From: an uncultured Bacteroides sp. | GTDB lineage: Bacteria; Bacteroidota; Bacteroidia; Bacteroidales; Bacteroidaceae | NCBI GenBank assembly: GCA_949289295.1 | Contig: CASENM010000017.1 | Location: 57,674-121,673, forward strand | Length of the DNA: 64,000 bases | Reading direction: 5' to 3' | Made by a program: the position numbers and the translations under genes | The notes under the pieces: generated by a model | The model's input: the letters and a program-made list of their open reading frames with translations, nothing else | Databases searched by the model: none | Told to the model about the DNA's origin: nothing | Shown: piece by piece, positions 8,602-17,033 of the stretch | Position numbering within the stretch: the stretch's first letter is position 1 | Layout of the letters: every line of letters starts with the position of its first letter

Positions 8602-9360
8602 TTATATCAATGCAAAACCGTCCGCATCGTCCAGCACCGGAAACTTTTTGCGGAAAGTCTCCAGCTCATCCATACGGACAGATGCCCCGGCATATTCTTC
8701 CTTTCCGTCCTCACAGGCCGCCAACGTATGTCCGTAAGGGTCGATAACCGCACTTCCCCCACTATACTCGCAATAAGGGTCCTTTCCTACCCGGTTGACG
8801 GCTATCACATAACACTGGTTCTCGATGGCACGCGCACGGAGCAAAGCTTTCCAGGCTTCCACTCTCGGTGTCGGCCAGCTTGCCACATAAAGGATGGCGT
8901 CATAATCTCCCCGGTTGCGCGACCAGACCGGAAAACGCAGGTCATAGCAGACCTGCAACAGGAAACGCACTCCCCGGAAAGAAACGACCACACGTTCCTT
9001 TCCTGCGGTATAGCGTGTATGCTCCCCTCCATAAGTGAACAAATGCTTCTTGTCGTACCACTGTGTCTGCCCGTCGGGCGTGACAAAATAAAAACGGTTA
9101 TAGAATTTTCCTTCTGTTTCAGTGGCGACACTTCCGGCAATGGCACAATCCATCCCGGCCGCCTTCCGCCTCATCCACTGAAGCGTCTCGCATTCTGTCT
9201 CCGCCACCCCTTCGGGCTGTGTACAGAACCCTGTGGAAAACATCTCGGGCAACACATACAAGTCGGCATCCGGACAGGAATCCATCAGTTCTTCCACATG
9301 CGCCCTGTTTGCCCCAGGATTCGCCCAGCGAATATCAGTCTGCAATATGATAACTTTCAT
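8602..9360 (-). CDS. Nitrilase-family carbon-nitrogen hydrolase (omega-amidase type)
   Basis: The protein is about 252 residues from the start MKVIILQTDIRWANP. The nitrilase triad is present: Glu in LYVLPEMFSTGF, Lys in YDKKHLFTYGGE and Cys in LLQVCYDLRFPVWSRN. The closest named relatives are YafV/Nit2-like omega-amidases, which hydrolyse 2-oxoglutaramate-type amides or act in metabolite repair. The open frame extends to 9462, but family alignment favours the Met at 9360 (9369 is possible). It runs in the same direction as iorA with a 119 bp gap. A link to aminotransferase side products is possible but not shown. Confidence 0.9.
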   Translation of the reverse strand: MKVIILQTDIRWANPGANRAHVEELMDSCPDADLYVLPEMFSTGFCTQPEGVAETECETLQWMRRKAAGMDCAIAGSVATETEGKFYNRFYFVTPDGQTQWYDKKHLFTYGGEHTRYTAGKERVVVSFRGVRFLLQVCYDLRFPVWSRNRGDYDAILYVASWPTPRVEAWKALLRARAIENQCYVIAVNRVGKDPYCEYSGGSAVIDPYGHTLAACEDGKEEYAGASVRMDELETFRKKFPVLDDADGFALI

Positions 9361-9519
9361 GTCTTTCATAATATAGTTTTTCATGTTTAGCAAGGCCAAA
9401 GGTAATAAATTAACATTAACAGCCCAAAAATATGAACAAAATATTTTATCTGACCCAATCAACAGGAAGTATCAACAAAAGCATTTCAGCATTCCGCCTC
9501 TCCCTGTACCGCAAAATCC

Positions 9520-9582
9520 AAAACGCTTCGGCGTTTTAGTTGAAACGCCGAAGCGTTTTGCCTGAAATGCCGAAACGTTTTA
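9520..9582. repeat. Cluster of three AAACGC-n4-GCGTTT mini-hairpins (copy 1)
   Basis: Three successive units read AAACGCTTCGGCGTTT, AAACGCCGAAGCGTTT and AAATGCCGAAACGTTT. Each can fold on itself with a four-base loop, and units 1 and 2 are also reverse complements of each other. A second cluster lies at 33962-34024. The rest of the 388 bp gap before lysS (9361-9748) shows only AT-rich sequence and a -7-like box. Confidence 0.8.
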
Positions 9583-9712
9583 TTCAAGAATCTTCACGAG
9601 AAGAATGCCGGTCCATTCCATGCAACAGCCTCAAACCGTTCATTTCCAATTATTCTCACCCTTTAACCGGATTTTCACATGCACTTATAGGGATAATTTG
9701 CAAAATGTTTTT

Positions 9713-9720
9713 TATTTTTG
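9713..9720 (+). promoter_or_regulatory. Probable -7 element for lysS-gpsA-pgi
   Basis: TATTTTTG lies 29 bp before the lysS ATG. A TTTG is present only 12 bp upstream, which is too close for the usual spacing. Confidence 0.45.
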
Positions 9721-9748
9721 TAGCGAAAATGAGTTAATGTACTGAGAA

Positions 9749-11473
9749 ATGAACGTATTAGAATTAAGCGAACAGGAGATTATCAGACGTAACAGCCTGA
9801 ACGAATTGAGAGCGATGGGAATCGACCCGTATCCCGCCGCCGAGTATGTAACCAACGCTTTTTCAACTGACATAAAAGCAGAATTCAAGGACGAAGCCGA
9901 ACCGAAAAAAGTGTCGGTAGCCGGACGTATCATGTCACGGCGAATCATGGGGAAAGCTTCGTTCGTAGAACTGCAGGACTCCAAAGGACGCATCCAGATT
10001 TATATCACCCGCGATGACATCTGTCCGGAAGAAAATAAAGACTTATATAATATTGTTTTCAAACGCCTGCTGGATCTGGGCGATTTCATCGGTATCGAGG
10101 GATTCGTATTCCGTACGCAGACGGGAGAAGTATCCATCCATGCACAAAAGCTGACTGTGCTGGCAAAATCACTCCGCCCGCTCCCGATAGTGAAATACAA
10201 GGACGGAGTGGCATACGACAAGTTCGATGACCCCGAACTGCGCTACCGCCAACGGTATGTGGACCTGATAGTAAATGACGGAGTGAAAGACATTTTCCTG
10301 CAACGGGCCACAGTGATACGTACCATCCGCCGCGTATTGGACGAGGCCGGATATACAGAAGTGGAAACACCTACCCTGCAGAATATTGCGGGAGGAGCAA
10401 GCGCAAAGCCGTTCATCACCCACTTCAATGCCCTCGATACAGACATGTATATGCGTATTGCCACAGAACTTTACCTGAAACGCCTTATCGTGGGCGGATT
10501 CGAAGGGGTATACGAGATAGGCAAGAATTTCCGCAACGAAGGTATGGACCGCAACCATAATCCGGAATTTACCTGCATGGAACTCTACGTGCAGTATAAG
10601 GATTACAATTGGATGATGTCGTTCACTGAAAAACTGCTTGAAACGGTCTGCATTGCCGTAAACGGAAAACCTGAACGTGAAATCGACGGAAACGTCATCA
10701 GCTTCAAGGCCCCCTACCGCCGCCTGCCGATACTGGACGCCATCAAGGAAAAAACCGGCTATGACCTCAACGGCATGGACGAATCACAGATACGCGAAGT
10801 ATGCAGGAAATTGAACATGGAGATTGACGAAACCATGGGCAAAGGCAAACTGATAGACGAAATTTTCGGCGAGTTCTGCGAAGGGACATTCATCCAGCCC
10901 ACTTTCATCACAGACTATCCGGTAGAAATGTCACCTCTTACCAAAATGCACCGCTCGAAGTCCGGTCTGACCGAACGTTTCGAACTGATGGTGAACGGAA
11001 AAGAACTGGCAAACGCCTACTCAGAGCTGAATGACCCGATTGACCAGGAAGAACGTTTCAAAGAACAGATGCGCCTGGCAGACAAGGGAGATGACGAGGC
11101 GATGATTATCGACCAGGACTTTCTGCGTGCGCTCCAATACGGAATGCCTCCTACCAGCGGAATCGGTATCGGAATCGACCGGCTGGTCATGCTGATGACA
11201 GGCAAGACTTTCATTCAGGAAGTATTGTTCTTCCCCCAGATGCGCCCCGAAAAGGTAACCCCGAAAGATACAGCCGACAAGTTTACCGCACTCGGAATCC
11301 CGGAAGAATGGATTCCGGTCATCCAGAAAGCCGGCTATAACCTGATTACAGACATGAAAGAAGTGAATCCGCAGAAAGTACACATGGACATTTGCGGAAT
11401 CAACAAAAAATACAAACTCGAACTGAAGAACCCAAGTGTAGACGAAGTCGCAAGCTGGATTACAAAGATATGA
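9749..11473 (+). CDS. lysS: Lysyl-tRNA synthetase, class II
   Basis: The 574-residue protein has an OB-fold anticodon domain (about residues 55-160), motif 1 near LRYRQRYVDLIVN, motif 2 FRNEGMDRNHNPEFTCMELY and motif 3 GIGIGIDRLVMLMT, so the class II core is complete. It charges tRNA-Lys. E. coli LysS ends just after the MRP sequence, but this protein continues for about 74 residues (from about 500) with a compact segment containing LGIPEEWIPVIQKAGYNLI, which resembles a helix-hairpin-helix fold. The stop overlaps the gpsA start (ATGA at 11470-11473), so gpsA is probably coupled. Confidence 0.97.
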   Translation: MNVLELSEQEIIRRNSLNELRAMGIDPYPAAEYVTNAFSTDIKAEFKDEAEPKKVSVAGRIMSRRIMGKASFVELQDSKGRIQIYITRDDICPEENKDLYNIVFKRLLDLGDFIGIEGFVFRTQTGEVSIHAQKLTVLAKSLRPLPIVKYKDGVAYDKFDDPELRYRQRYVDLIVNDGVKDIFLQRATVIRTIRRVLDEAGYTEVETPTLQNIAGGASAKPFITHFNALDTDMYMRIATELYLKRLIVGGFEGVYEIGKNFRNEGMDRNHNPEFTCMELYVQYKDYNWMMSFTEKLLETVCIAVNGKPEREIDGNVISFKAPYRRLPILDAIKEKTGYDLNGMDESQIREVCRKLNMEIDETMGKGKLIDEIFGEFCEGTFIQPTFITDYPVEMSPLTKMHRSKSGLTERFELMVNGKELANAYSELNDPIDQEERFKEQMRLADKGDDEAMIIDQDFLRALQYGMPPTSGIGIGIDRLVMLMTGKTFIQEVLFFPQMRPEKVTPKDTADKFTALGIPEEWIPVIQKAGYNLITDMKEVNPQKVHMDICGINKKYKLELKNPSVDEVASWITKI

Positions 11474-12465
11474 AACTTCCTGGGAAAATAGCAATTATGG
11501 GGGGAGGAAGCTGGGCCACGGCAATCGCTAAAATCATGCTGACCCAAGCCGAATCGATAAACTGGTATATGCGCCGCGACGACCGTATTGAAGACTTCAA
11601 GCGGTTGGGCCATAATCCGGCTTACCTGACAAGTGTGCGCTTCAACATCAAGTGCATCAACTTTTCTTCAGACATCAACAAGGTGGTGAGAGAATCGGAC
11701 ACGCTGATTTTCGTGACCCCTTCACCTTATCTGAAAAGCCACCTCAAAAAGCTAAAAGTCAAACTGAAGGACAAGTTTATTGTGACCGCTATCAAAGGCA
11801 TTGTTCCGGATGAGAACATGATCATATCCGACTATTTCCATCAGGTTTACGATGTGCCTGAAGACAATATCGCCGTATTGGCAGGTCCCTGCCATGCGGA
11901 AGAAATCGCACTCGAACGCCTGTCATATCTCACCGTCGGCTGCAAAGACATTGAAAAGGCCAAGATGTTCGCGCGCCAACTTGCCGGACATTATGTCAAG
12001 ACTTCGGTAAATACCGACGTGGCAGGCATAGAATATGCTTCAGTACTGAAGAACGTCTATGCCATTGCGGCGGGAATCTGCAGCGGACTGAAATACGGAG
12101 ACAACTTTCAGGCGGTCCTCGTGTCCAACGCCCTGCAGGAAATGAACCGTTTCCTCGATACCGTTCATCCGGTAAACCGCTGCACCAATGACTCCGCCTA
12201 TCTGGGAGACCTGCTGGTCACCTCCTACTCCAACTTCAGCCGTAACCGGGTATTCGGCACCATGATCGGAAAAGGATATTCCGTGAAAAGTGCACAGATA
12301 GAAATGGAAATGATTGCGGAAGGATATTACGGCACCAAATGCATCAAAGAGCTCAACAAACATCTGCATGTAAACATGCCGATTGTAGATGCCGTATACA
12401 ATATCCTTTATGAACGCATCTCCCCAATGATAGAGATTAAATTACTCACTGATTCTTTCAGATAA
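11470..12465 (+). CDS. gpsA: Glycerol-3-phosphate dehydrogenase, NAD(P)-dependent
   Basis: The 331-residue product starts with [20 protein letters not shown], and the GGGSWATA loop is the nucleotide-binding motif. Family signatures follow: [19 protein letters not shown] and the catalytic-lysine region [18 protein letters not shown]. It reduces dihydroxyacetone phosphate to sn-glycerol 3-phosphate for phospholipid synthesis. The open frame extends upstream into lysS, but the ATG at 11470 gives the canonical N-terminus and a four-base overlap with the lysS stop. pgi follows after 11 bp. Confidence 0.96.
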   Translation: MKLPGKIAIMGGGSWATAIAKIMLTQAESINWYMRRDDRIEDFKRLGHNPAYLTSVRFNIKCINFSSDINKVVRESDTLIFVTPSPYLKSHLKKLKVKLKDKFIVTAIKGIVPDENMIISDYFHQVYDVPEDNIAVLAGPCHAEEIALERLSYLTVGCKDIEKAKMFARQLAGHYVKTSVNTDVAGIEYASVLKNVYAIAAGICSGLKYGDNFQAVLVSNALQEMNRFLDTVHPVNRCTNDSAYLGDLLVTSYSNFSRNRVFGTMIGKGYSVKSAQIEMEMIAEGYYGTKCIKELNKHLHVNMPIVDAVYNILYERISPMIEIKLLTDSFR

Positions 12466-12476
12466 AATTTACAGTC

Positions 12477-13826
12477 ATGGAAAACATTAAACTGAACATT
12501 GAAAAGACTTTAGATTTCATTTCTAAAGACAAGTTGGCTTCTTACGAAGAAAAAGTAAAAGCTTGTATGGAAACGCTGGAAAAGGGTACCGGATTGGGCA
12601 ACGACTTTCTGGGATGGCTCCACTTGCCTTCTTCCATCACAAAAGAACATTTGGAAGACTTGAAAGCTACAGCCAGCACCTTGCGCGAAAATTGCGAAGT
12701 GGTCATTGTAGCCGGTATCGGAGGAAGCTATCTGGGTGCCCGGGCAGTTATCGAAGCATTGTCCGACAGCTTTGCATGGCTGAAAGAAAAAGAGGCAGGA
12801 CATCCGACCATCATCTTTGCGGGACACAACATCAGCGAAGACTATCTGTATGAACTCACAACTTTCCTGAAAGACAAGAAATTCGGAGTCATCAACATCT
12901 CCAAATCAGGAACAACAACTGAAACCGCACTTGCATTCCGACTGCTGAAAAAGCAATGTGAAGACCAACGCGGCAAGGAAATGGCGCGCAAGGTAATCGT
13001 AGCGGTAACCGATGCCAAGAAAGGAGCGGCACGCACAACTGCCGATAAAGAAGGATATAAATCATTCATCATCCCTGACAACGTGGGAGGCCGCTTCTCT
13101 GTACTGACTCCGGTAGGTTTGCTCCCAATCGCTACAGCAGGATTTGACATTGACAAACTGGTAGCGGGCGCCCGCGATATGGAAAAAGTCTGCGCCAATG
13201 AGAAAATGTGCGAGAATCCGTCGGCCTTGTATGCGGCTACACGCAATGAATTATACTGCGGAGGAAAGAAAATCGAAATACTGGTCAATTTCCAGCCCAA
13301 GCTCCATTATTTCATGGAATGGTGGAAACAGCTGTACGGAGAATCAGAAGGGAAAGACCACAAGGGCATTTATCCGAGCTCTGTAGACTTTTCTACTGAC
13401 CTTCATTCAATGGGCCAGTGGATTCAGGAAGGCGAACGTACAATTTTCGAAACGGTAGTTTCCGTAGAAAATACCACTCATGAACTCCACTTCCCAAGCG
13501 ATGAGGAAAATCTGGACGGACTGAACTTCTTGGCCGGAAAACGTATTGACGAGGTCAACAAGATGGCAGAACTGGGCACCCAACTGGCTCATGTAGACGG
13601 AGGTGTTCCGAACCTGCGTGTCAGCGTACCTGAACTGAACGAATATTATCTGGGCCAACTGATTTACTTCTTCGAAAAAGCCTGCGGTATCAGCGGTTAT
13701 CTGCTCGAAGTGAATCCTTTCAACCAACCGGGCGTAGAGGCTTACAAGAAAAACATGTTTGCCCTGCTGAACAAACCGGGTTATGAAAAAGAATCAGAAG
13801 CCATTCAAGCACGTTTGAAGAAATAA
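12477..13826 (+). CDS. pgi: Glucose-6-phosphate isomerase
   Basis: The 449-residue protein is the short form typical of Firmicutes and Bacteroidota. [16 protein letters not shown] and [16 protein letters not shown] form the sugar-phosphate pocket, the PGI signatures follow in [14 protein letters not shown] and the region near [10 protein letters not shown], and [16 protein letters not shown] closes the active site. It interconverts glucose 6-phosphate and fructose 6-phosphate. It is the last gene of the lysS-gpsA-pgi run, with a strong terminator at 13849-13910. Confidence 0.97.
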   Translation: MENIKLNIEKTLDFISKDKLASYEEKVKACMETLEKGTGLGNDFLGWLHLPSSITKEHLEDLKATASTLRENCEVVIVAGIGGSYLGARAVIEALSDSFAWLKEKEAGHPTIIFAGHNISEDYLYELTTFLKDKKFGVINISKSGTTTETALAFRLLKKQCEDQRGKEMARKVIVAVTDAKKGAARTTADKEGYKSFIIPDNVGGRFSVLTPVGLLPIATAGFDIDKLVAGARDMEKVCANEKMCENPSALYAATRNELYCGGKKIEILVNFQPKLHYFMEWWKQLYGESEGKDHKGIYPSSVDFSTDLHSMGQWIQEGERTIFETVVSVENTTHELHFPSDEENLDGLNFLAGKRIDEVNKMAELGTQLAHVDGGVPNLRVSVPELNEYYLGQLIYFFEKACGISGYLLEVNPFNQPGVEAYKKNMFALLNKPGYEKESEAIQARLKK

Positions 13827-13848
13827 TCAAACATGAAAGAATAATCTT

Positions 13849-13910
13849 GGGCACGAGTTCCACGGAATACCGGCCAATCCGGCCAACTACCGTGAAACTC
13901 GTGCCTTTTA
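13849..13910 (+). terminator. Terminator after pgi
   Basis: GGCACGAGTTCCACGG pairs with CCGTGAAACTCGTGCC, and an inner GGCC/GGCC pairing lies inside. TTTTA follows. Confidence 0.85.
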
Positions 13911-13933
13911 ATAATAAATGAAATTATCTGGAA

Positions 13934-14677
13934 ATGTTTCAAGAAGCAATCAAGAACTATCTGCACACACACAATTACCCGCAAATCAATCTAAAGGCCA
14001 TACTTTTTGACATGGACGGGGTACTGTTCGACTCCATGAAAAACCATGCCGTCGCCTGGCAAGAAGCTATGAAACAATATGGTATGCGCATGACCCGTGA
14101 AGAAGCTTATCTGCATGAAGGAAGAACCGGATCAGGCACCATCAACATCATCAGCCAACGTGAAAGAGGTTATCAGGCCAGTGAAAAAGAAGTTAAAGAA
14201 ATCTATCAGACAAAAAGCGACCTGTTCAACAGTCTTCCGAAAGCAGAACCAATGCCAGGAGCCCTGGAAGTGCTTCAGAAAATGAAGAACAGCGGACTTA
14301 CACCAATGGTAGTAACCGGTTCCGGACAACTGTCTTTACTGGACAAGCTCAACCACTACTTTCCTGAAATCTTCAAGCAGGAACTGATGGTTACGGCTTT
14401 TGACGTAAAATATGGAAAACCCAATCCCGAACCATACCTGATGGCATTACAAAAAGCCGGTATCCATGCCAATGAAGCAATTGTAATAGAGAACGCCCCT
14501 CTCGGTGTACATGCGGGAGTGGCAGCCGGGATTTTTACCGTGGCACTCAATACCGGACCTCTGCCGGACAAAGCATTGCTCGACGAAGGGGCCAATGTAC
14601 TTTTCCCCTCCATGCAGGCTTTCAATGAAAAATGGGATACGCTCTATCAAGAATTTCTGAACAATAATCCGCTATGA
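13934..14677 (+). CDS. HAD-superfamily hydrolase, beta-phosphoglucomutase-like
   Basis: The 247-residue product has HAD motif I ILFDMDGVLFDS (about residues 23-34), motif II VVTGSG (about 122-127), a lysine in KYGKPNPEPYL as motif III and IENAPLGVHAG as motif IV. The cap insertion between motifs I and II is the small helical type of phosphoglucomutases and sugar-phosphate phosphatases. The DxDG pattern is intact, so it should be active, most likely on a small phosphorylated sugar. The exact substrate is unknown. It is expressed separately from pgi because a terminator intervenes, and it converges with the ROK gene. Confidence 0.9.
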   Translation: MFQEAIKNYLHTHNYPQINLKAILFDMDGVLFDSMKNHAVAWQEAMKQYGMRMTREEAYLHEGRTGSGTINIISQRERGYQASEKEVKEIYQTKSDLFNSLPKAEPMPGALEVLQKMKNSGLTPMVVTGSGQLSLLDKLNHYFPEIFKQELMVTAFDVKYGKPNPEPYLMALQKAGIHANEAIVIENAPLGVHAGVAAGIFTVALNTGPLPDKALLDEGANVLFPSMQAFNEKWDTLYQEFLNNNPL

Positions 14678-14720
14678 CAAACAGAAATTCCCACGCACAC
14701 AAAAACTTGAATGCTTCACA

Positions 14721-14776
14721 ACAGATTGCACGGATTTACTTTTTCCAAGAAAGCCTGTTTTAATCCGTGTAATCTG
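14721..14776. repeat. Palindrome CAGATT-n-CACGGATT between convergent genes
   Basis: CAGATTGCACGGATT on the left matches AATCCGTGTAATCTG on the right at 14 of 15 positions. It sits between the 3' ends of the HAD and ROK genes. A related longer copy is at 52853-52924, also between convergent genes. A bidirectional terminator is likely. Confidence 0.7.
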
Positions 14777-14809
14777 GAGTGAAACGGAAAACAATCCGCC
14801 GCGGGCCGA

Positions 14810-16015
14810 TCAATCCAAAGCAAAGAATTTGCTCCGCGCCAACAAGGCTGACCCGATTGCATTCGCTTTCTCTTTCAGCTCAGAGATGGTGATGTCTGAA
14901 TCACGATACATCAAATTCAATGTGTAACGACGTATAGAAGCAATTACGGGAGGAAGCAGATACACTCCTACCCTTGAAAACTCACCGCCAATTATCACTT
15001 GTTCCGGATTGAAAATATTCATCATTTCTCCGATATGACGGCCCAGTTTGGCACCGATATCTTCCACTATCTCAATCGCCAGCACATCCTCACGCTGCAC
15101 CGCGGATATAATATCATCAAACGTAATCTCATCGATAGACTTTTCCTTCAACAGAATGGAATTCTCTCCTTTGCGCAACCTCTCGATGAACTTCCGGTAA
15201 AGAGCGGAGCATGACACTTCTGTTTCAATGCAACCCTTTTTCCCACAATCGCAAATCTGCTGATTGTCGTAACCATAATTATGGCCAAACTCACCGGCAA
15301 AACCGGACATGCCCGTATAAAGCTTTCCATCTATGATGATGGCCATGCCCAATCCCCAATTGACATTGATGAAAATCAGATTTCTAGCACATTTATCAGT
15401 CCGCATAATATATTCACCGTAAGCCATGGCCCGGCTGTCATTGTCTATGCAGACATTCACACCCAACCTTTCTGTAAGTTCTTCAGCCAATGGCTTTTCC
15501 GTAAATGTCAGGTGTGTATAGCTGTATCCTTTTTCCGGATTGACGCGTCCCGTGATTCCTACACATATATTCAATATCTTTCCCTTGTCTATTTCAAGTT
15601 CAGCGATGAATCCGGACACCACTTCACAGATTTTGTCCAGACATTCGGGGGTATTTACCAGTTCAAACGGGATATCCGCTGTCGTTTTCAACACATCACC
15701 TTTAAAGTTAATCAGACATACCCTCAAGGAATTGATAGAAACGGCTACACCTATAAAATATCCGGAATCGGCATTCAACCCATACAAGCTAGGATGACGC
15801 CCTCCATTTGTCTCCAGTTTTCCATAATCATTCACATACCCGTCATTAAGCATTTCATCTACAAACTTCGTCACAGTAGGCACACTCAAGCCTATCGCCT
15901 TCGACAATTCAGTAATTGTGGTGCAACCCACATAAATGAAATGAGAAATAATACGGCGTTTTATCAAGGCACTCTTTACCCCTTTCTGTATCTCTGTCAA
16001 CAATACCTGTCCCAT
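14810..16015 (-). CDS. ROK-family transcriptional repressor (NagC-like)
   Basis: The protein has about 401 residues from MGQVLLTEIQKGVKSALIKR. A winged helix-turn-helix comes first (TTITELSKAIGLSVPTVTKF, about residues 32-51), then the ROK kinase-like sugar-binding domain, with the zinc motif CDCGKKGCIE in the second half and the sugar-contact region SGFAGEFGHNYG before it. ROK repressors bind phosphorylated or free sugars and release DNA. It is divergent from nagB and the NagB/PIG-L gene, so it most likely controls amino-sugar use. The start at 16045 is rejected because it would lie inside the -7 element of the gene's own promoter. Confidence 0.92.
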   Translation of the reverse strand: MGQVLLTEIQKGVKSALIKRRIISHFIYVGCTTITELSKAIGLSVPTVTKFVDEMLNDGYVNDYGKLETNGGRHPSLYGLNADSGYFIGVAVSINSLRVCLINFKGDVLKTTADIPFELVNTPECLDKICEVVSGFIAELEIDKGKILNICVGITGRVNPEKGYSYTHLTFTEKPLAEELTERLGVNVCIDNDSRAMAYGEYIMRTDKCARNLIFINVNWGLGMAIIIDGKLYTGMSGFAGEFGHNYGYDNQQICDCGKKGCIETEVSCSALYRKFIERLRKGENSILLKEKSIDEITFDDIISAVQREDVLAIEIVEDIGAKLGRHIGEMMNIFNPEQVIIGGEFSRVGVYLLPPVIASIRRYTLNLMYRDSDITISELKEKANAIGSALLARSKFFALD

Positions 16016-16042
16016 ATTTTTATGTTTTTGTAGAAATATCCA

Positions 16043-16073
16043 CAAAAATAAGATTTTTATTTAATAAATCAAG
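16043..16073 (-). promoter_or_regulatory. Promoter of the ROK regulator
   Basis: On the minus strand CTTG, 19 bp, TATTTTTG. It lies back to back with the nagB promoter, so one operator in the AT-rich space between could control both. Confidence 0.65.
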
Positions 16074-16094
16074 CAGAAAAAATCTTTTTTTTTA

Positions 16095-16126
16095 TTTGTC
16101 TTTCTAATTTTCCTTTGATATATTTG
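16095..16126 (+). promoter_or_regulatory. nagB promoter
   Basis: TTTG (16095-16098), 20 bp, TATATTTG (16119-16126): an excellent match to the Bacteroidota consensus. Confidence 0.8.
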
Positions 16127-16195
16127 CAATGAGTTCAACAGGTTACTGCGGAACCAAATATAATTTAGAGTATTAACTTCAAAATTCTATCTATC

Positions 16196-16987
16196 ATGAG
16201 ACTTATTATTGAATCAGACTATCAGGCATTGTCCAATTGGGCTGCCAATTATGTAGCTAACAAAATCAATTCAGCCAATCCGACGAAAGAAAAACCGTTC
16301 GTATTGGGACTTCCTACCGGCTCATCACCTCTGGGCATGTACAAAGCATTGATTGAGCTCAACAAAAAAGGTGTTGTGTCTTTCCAGAACGTAGTTACAT
16401 TCAACATGGACGAATACGTAGGATTGCCCGAATCACATCCTGAAAGCTATCACTCTTTCATGTTCAACAACTTCTTCAACCACATCGACATCTGCAAGGA
16501 AAACATTCATATCCTGAACGGCAATGCAGCAGATCTGGAAGCAGAATGTGCCAACTATGAAAAAGAAATTGAAAAATTCGGCGGTATCGACCTGTTCTTG
16601 GGCGGAATCGGTCCGGACGGACATATCGCATTCAACGAACCGGGCTCTTCCCTTTCTTCACGCACTCGTGTCAAGACACTGACAACCGATACGATTATCG
16701 CCAACTCACGCTTCTTTGAGAACGATGTAAACAAGGTTCCGAAAACTGCATTGACTGTCGGTGTAGGCACCGTTCTTTCCGCAAAAGAAGTGCTGATTAT
16801 CTGTAACGGACATAACAAAGCACGTGCATTGCAACATGCAGTAGAAGGTGGAATCACACAGATGTGGACTATCAGCGCATTGCAGATGCACCAGCATGGA
16901 ATCATCGTATGCGATGAAGCCGCTACAGAAGAACTGAAAGTGGGTACTTACAGATATTTCAAAGACATCGAAAAGAACAATCTGTAA
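16196..16987 (+). CDS. nagB: Glucosamine-6-phosphate deaminase
   Basis: The 263-residue protein is almost colinear with E. coli NagB. The sugar-phosphate loop is [16 protein letters not shown]. The catalytic residues are all present at the E. coli numbers: Asp72 in FNMDEYVGL, Asp141 and His143 in [10 protein letters not shown], and Glu148. It converts glucosamine 6-phosphate to fructose 6-phosphate and ammonia, feeding amino sugars from glycans into glycolysis. The gene is divergent from a NagC-like ROK repressor and followed after 46 bp by the fusion gene, in the same direction. Confidence 0.97.
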   Translation: MRLIIESDYQALSNWAANYVANKINSANPTKEKPFVLGLPTGSSPLGMYKALIELNKKGVVSFQNVVTFNMDEYVGLPESHPESYHSFMFNNFFNHIDICKENIHILNGNAADLEAECANYEKEIEKFGGIDLFLGGIGPDGHIAFNEPGSSLSSRTRVKTLTTDTIIANSRFFENDVNKVPKTALTVGVGTVLSAKEVLIICNGHNKARALQHAVEGGITQMWTISALQMHQHGIIVCDEAATEELKVGTYRYFKDIEKNNL

Positions 16988-17033
16988 TCCATCGGAGTTC
17001 ATCGACTTCAAATTATCTTAACATCCTTTACAC

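Noticed and set aside
9520-9582. CRISPR-like short repeats
   Set aside because: Units are 16-base palindromes with 5-7 base gaps, only three per site. There is no spacer of constant length and no cas gene.
16016-16045. Longer start of the ROK regulator (10 more residues)
   Set aside because: It would place the start codon inside the TATTTTTG promoter element.
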